From assembly GCA_021324335.1 (NCBI GenBank), contig JAJPJH010000035.1, forward strand, positions 1 to 62,895: a stretch of DNA of 62,895 nt, given 5' to 3'. Below are positions 62,459-62,895 of this stretch, piece after piece (within the stretch, counting starts at the first letter, position 1; each line of letters begins with the position of its first letter). Source of the stretch: Gammaproteobacteria bacterium (lineage in GTDB: Bacteria; Pseudomonadota; Gammaproteobacteria; DSM-16500). The translations under genes were made by a program, and so were the position numbers. Under the pieces are notes generated by a model, which was given only the letters and a program-made list of their open reading frames with translations, was not told where the DNA came from and made no database searches.

Positions 62459-62895
62459 ATGCCGTGGTTAATTAATGCTTCTCAGTTGGATAAGTTTCGT
62501 AAAAGTCAGAAGAATGTCATCATTCTCGACGCTAGTTGGCACTTATCCACTGAGGGGCGTAATCCTCGACAAGAATTTCTCAATAGTCATATTATTGGTG
62601 CGCGTTTTTTAGACTTAGAATTGTTTAATGATCCGCATGCTTCATTGCCGAATATGTTGATACGAGATGAGGCAGTCATCAGAGAGCAGGTTGGGGCGTT
62701 AGGAATTACCAACGATCATAAGATTATTTTTTATGATAACAGTCCTTTGCATACGAGTTGCCGTGCGCTGTGGATGTTTAAATGTTTTGGCCATAATCCT
62801 AATCAGCTTTATATTCTAGATGGTGGTTATCAAGCATGGGAGCGTTATGGCGGTAAGGTAGAAAATGGTGAACCGCGTAATGCCACAGCGAAACC
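62459..62895 (+). CDS. Sulfurtransferase (rhodanese family, SseA-like), 5' part
   Basis: The frame opens MPWLINASQLDKFRKSQKNV and continues to the window end without a stop (about 145 codons). NVIILDASWHLSTEGRNPRQEF, HIIGARFLDLELFND, DHKIIFYDNSPLHTSCRALWMF and LYILDGGYQAWERYGG are N-domain features of thiosulfate/3-mercaptopyruvate sulfurtransferases; the active-site Cys would be in the missing C-terminal domain. The ribosome binding site is weak. It may be read with the oxidase operon. Confidence 0.88.
   Translation, partial: MPWLINASQLDKFRKSQKNVIILDASWHLSTEGRNPRQEFLNSHIIGARFLDLELFNDPHASLPNMLIRDEAVIREQVGALGITNDHKIIFYDNSPLHTSCRALWMFKCFGHNPNQLYILDGGYQAWERYGGKVENGEPRNATAK

Overview
The window is a chromosomal segment of a gammaproteobacterium, AT-rich and gene-dense. 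Several features point to a host-associated member of the Legionellales (Legionella/Coxiella/Aquicella-like): a mix of housekeeping operons with large orphan genes carrying eukaryote-like modules (SET domain, ankyrin repeats with a possible YopT-like protease, a possible RasGEF-like region, a PPxY motif), a type IV pilin pair, and a CsrA-titrating small RNA with LetA-box-like sites upstream. This placement is inference from gene content. I see no rRNA, tRNA, CRISPR array, complete insertion sequence or prophage.

Layout. 0-4.2 kb is accessory: the 5' part of an Rpn-type nuclease gene, a secreted small protein, two effector-like genes (one with a PPSY motif, one with a SET domain) and fragments of a VapC-like gene on both sides of the SET gene. 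4.2-8.7 kb holds a cobalamin riboswitch, a BtuB-like receptor, a TonB gene interrupted in frame by a palindromic repeat, and a ClpB-like ATPase with eroded nucleotide-binding motifs. 8.7-15.3 kb has two paralogous pilins around a cytochrome b561, a serine esterase, a membrane sulfatase-family protein, a TetR/glutathione-transferase pair with matching operators, and an outer-membrane barrel. 15.3-29 kb is mostly core: glyQS, prlC, a ~950-residue orphan, a peptide transporter, efp-epmA, a desaturase, folE, hinT and ppa.

29.1-29.2 kb contains a probable RsmY/RsmZ-type RNA with seven GGA motifs. 29.8-33.9 kb is an operon for cytochrome oxidase maturation (surf1, ctaA, ctaB, sco) ending in psd. 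34-36.2 kb is a small membrane protein, tatABC and birA. A VapBC module follows, then the biotin cluster: bioA divergent from bioB-F-C-D, with a BirA-type operator between them and no bioH. 42-44.7 kb is petABC (cytochrome bc1).

44.7-53.6 kb is a second accessory stretch: a decayed paralogue copy, two orphan genes, a two-gene FUSC-like transporter, cfa, an AroA homologue lacking many catalytic residues, and an ankyrin protein with a cysteine-protease-like N-terminus. 53.7-57.5 kb has a TPR-methyltransferase, a GIN-domain lipoprotein and sppA. 57.6 kb to the end is the aa3-type oxidase operon ctaC-ctaD-ctaG-ctaE followed by a truncated sulfurtransferase gene.

Together the core genes give an aerobic chain (bc1 to aa3 oxidase with heme A and copper insertion factors; the Rieske subunit has a Tat signal and tatABC is nearby), biotin synthesis with its own repressor nearby, and B12 uptake. 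The accessory genes are candidates for host interaction.
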